Of a stretch of 6,558 nucleotides of DNA, positions 5,890 to 6,558 are shown piece by piece. The position numbers and the translations under genes are program-made. Every line of letters begins with the position of its first letter. The first letter of the stretch is position 1. The stretch is from Nitrososphaeraceae archaeon (GTDB lineage: Archaea > Thermoproteota > Nitrososphaeria > Nitrososphaerales > Nitrososphaeraceae). A model generated the notes under the pieces. The model did not search any database. It was not told the origin of the DNA and was given only the letters and a program-made list of their open reading frames with translations. The stretch lies in NCBI GenBank assembly GCA_030038695.1, contig JASHSN010000390.1, positions 1 to 6,558 on the forward strand, written 5' to 3'.

Positions 5890-6444
5890 GTGAAAGCCGA
5901 ACGTCTGGCCTTATCCAAGGTCAAGAAAGCAGAACTGTTTGATTTTATGAAGGGAACAAGGAATAAAGAAGAATACAGAAGGGCATCTGCTATAAAACAA
6001 AAGCTAGAAGGATCACCATATAGAACTATAGCCAGGAATCTGGATGTTAATTACAGAAATGTATACAATTGGATAAAAGAGTACAAAGAATATGGGCTTG
6101 ATGGTATAAGGAGCAAAAGAAAAAATGCTGGGAGAATACCAAAGATATCTTCTGATAAGAACAAGAAGATGATTAAAGAGATAATATCAAAGTCTCCTAC
6201 AACCTTTGGATACCTAAAGAATACCTGGAGTATTAGGCTTTTGGCAACATATCTTACTACAATTCTAGGAATAAATGTCAGTCCGATGCAGACATGGAGA
6301 ATCGTTCATGACCTTGGTATAGTATCTAGAAGACCAAAACTTGCACTTGAACATGCTGAAGATTATGAGAAAAAGAAGAAAATTGTAGATAATTACAAGA
6401 AGATATCTGCAGCACTTTTAAAAAAGAATCCTCCTGGGATTTGA
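5890..6444 (+). CDS. IS630-family transposase, N-terminal part (ends at a frameshift)
   Basis: 184 codons ending at TGA 6442-6444. The product is the DNA-binding half of an IS630 transposase. A first helix-turn-helix lies at about 30-70 (EGSPYRTIARNLDVNYRNVY, then NWIKEYKEYGLDGI). A basic linker (RSKRKNAGRIPKIS) follows, then a second winged-helix part at about 100-150 with TWSIRLLATYL, TWRIVHDLGIV and SRRPK. The protein stops at NPPGI just where the catalytic domain should begin. In the +1 frame, DNA from 6440 reads FEDETWLNLQP, the expected first catalytic block. Alone, this part would bind DNA but not cut it. GTG 5890 is the first start after the in-frame stop at 5872; ATG 5947 is an alternative. 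Confidence 0.85.
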   Translation: MKAERLALSKVKKAELFDFMKGTRNKEEYRRASAIKQKLEGSPYRTIARNLDVNYRNVYNWIKEYKEYGLDGIRSKRKNAGRIPKISSDKNKKMIKEIISKSPTTFGYLKNTWSIRLLATYLTTILGINVSPMQTWRIVHDLGIVSRRPKLALEHAEDYEKKKKIVDNYKKISAALLKKNPPGI

Positions 6445-6558
6445 AGACGAGACTTGGCTAAACCTTCAGCCATACATAACCAATACATACATGATGAAAG
6501 GAGAGCAACAGAAGATATATCATAAAGGATCAAACAGAAAGATAAATGCATTCATAAC
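6422..6558 (+). pseudogene. IS630-family transposase, start of catalytic domain in +1 frame
   Basis: This frame is open from 6422, just after a TAA at 6419, to the window edge, with no start codon of its own near the beginning. From 6440 it reads FEDETWLNLQPYI and then MMKGEQQKIYHKGSNRKINA, matching the beginning of the DDE catalytic domain; the Asp-Glu at 6446-6451 is the expected first acidic catalytic site. It must have been, or is, joined to the N-terminal part by a shift between 6422 and 6444. The likeliest point is GGG ATT TGA, where a +1 step on the glycine codon (GGG to GGA) gives NPPG-FEDETW. An inactivating indel and programmed frameshifting cannot be told apart here. Confidence 0.75.

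Larger units (their letters stand above)
5890..6558 (+). mobile_element. IS630-type insertion sequence, right part outside window
   Basis: The element is known only by its transposase, which enters the window at 5890 and continues past the edge in a second frame. The left end should lie in the 204 bp between 5686 and 5889, which hold no gene, but the terminal inverted repeats cannot be set because the right end is missing. IS630 elements insert at TA dinucleotides, which are abundant here. Confidence 0.75.

Noticed and set aside
6420..6426. A AAA AAG slippery heptamer in the transposase frame, as used for -1 frameshifting
   Set aside because: It is correctly phased, but the -1 frame stops at TAA 6459-6461 and does not encode the catalytic block; the required frame is +1.

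Overview
The window looks like low-GC archaeal DNA, most likely from an ammonia-oxidising thaumarchaeon of the Nitrososphaerales. A Nitrosocosmicus-like relative is a guess based on base composition and gene style. The grounds are: A/T-rich TATA-like boxes placed about 25 bases ahead of leaderless or nearly leaderless starts, GTG and TTG starts, a small secreted protein with an Ala-Tyr-Ala signal cleavage site, and unusually long gene-poor spacers. No rRNA, tRNA or CRISPR array is visible.

Layout: (1) Positions 1-1340, minus strand, hold the first 446 codons of a P1B-like metal-transporting P-type ATPase whose C-terminal end lies outside the window. Its intramembrane CPC motif is replaced by Gly-Ala-Cys. 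(2) Positions 1341-1841 are a gene-free divergent spacer with promoters for both flanking genes, two competing hairpins and three tandem copies of CAATTTG. (3) Positions 1842-2333 encode a solo AAA-associated (ABC-ATPase C-terminal type, PF09821-like) protein, followed by a pyrimidine-rich tract. (4) Positions 2420-3095 are gene-free, with several small inverted repeats and a strong 11-bp inverted repeat ahead of the next promoter. (5) Positions 3096-3359 encode an 87-residue secreted protein with two cysteines, followed by a hairpin. (6) Positions 3414-4234 have no convincing gene. On the plus strand, open segments in shifting frames suggest a decayed gene whose last open segment (4139-4402) overlaps the next gene by GTGA. 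(7) Positions 4399-5685 encode a 12-helix major facilitator transporter. Two copies of the palindromic 12-mer AAAGTACTTTGG, 108 bp apart, lie ahead of it. (8) From 5890 to the window end is an IS630-type transposase whose reading frame shifts by +1 exactly where the first catalytic Asp (FEDETW) should follow.

No multi-gene pathway is evident. The genes are mostly single units with their own promoters, in an accessory-like region carrying an insertion sequence and decayed DNA. The two transporters (P-type ATPase and MFS) could both serve efflux or ion homeostasis, but nothing links them directly. No complete novel system is visible. The best leads are the paired palindromes at the MFS gene, the variant metal motif of the ATPase, the solo ABC-accessory domain, and the +1 shift in the transposase.
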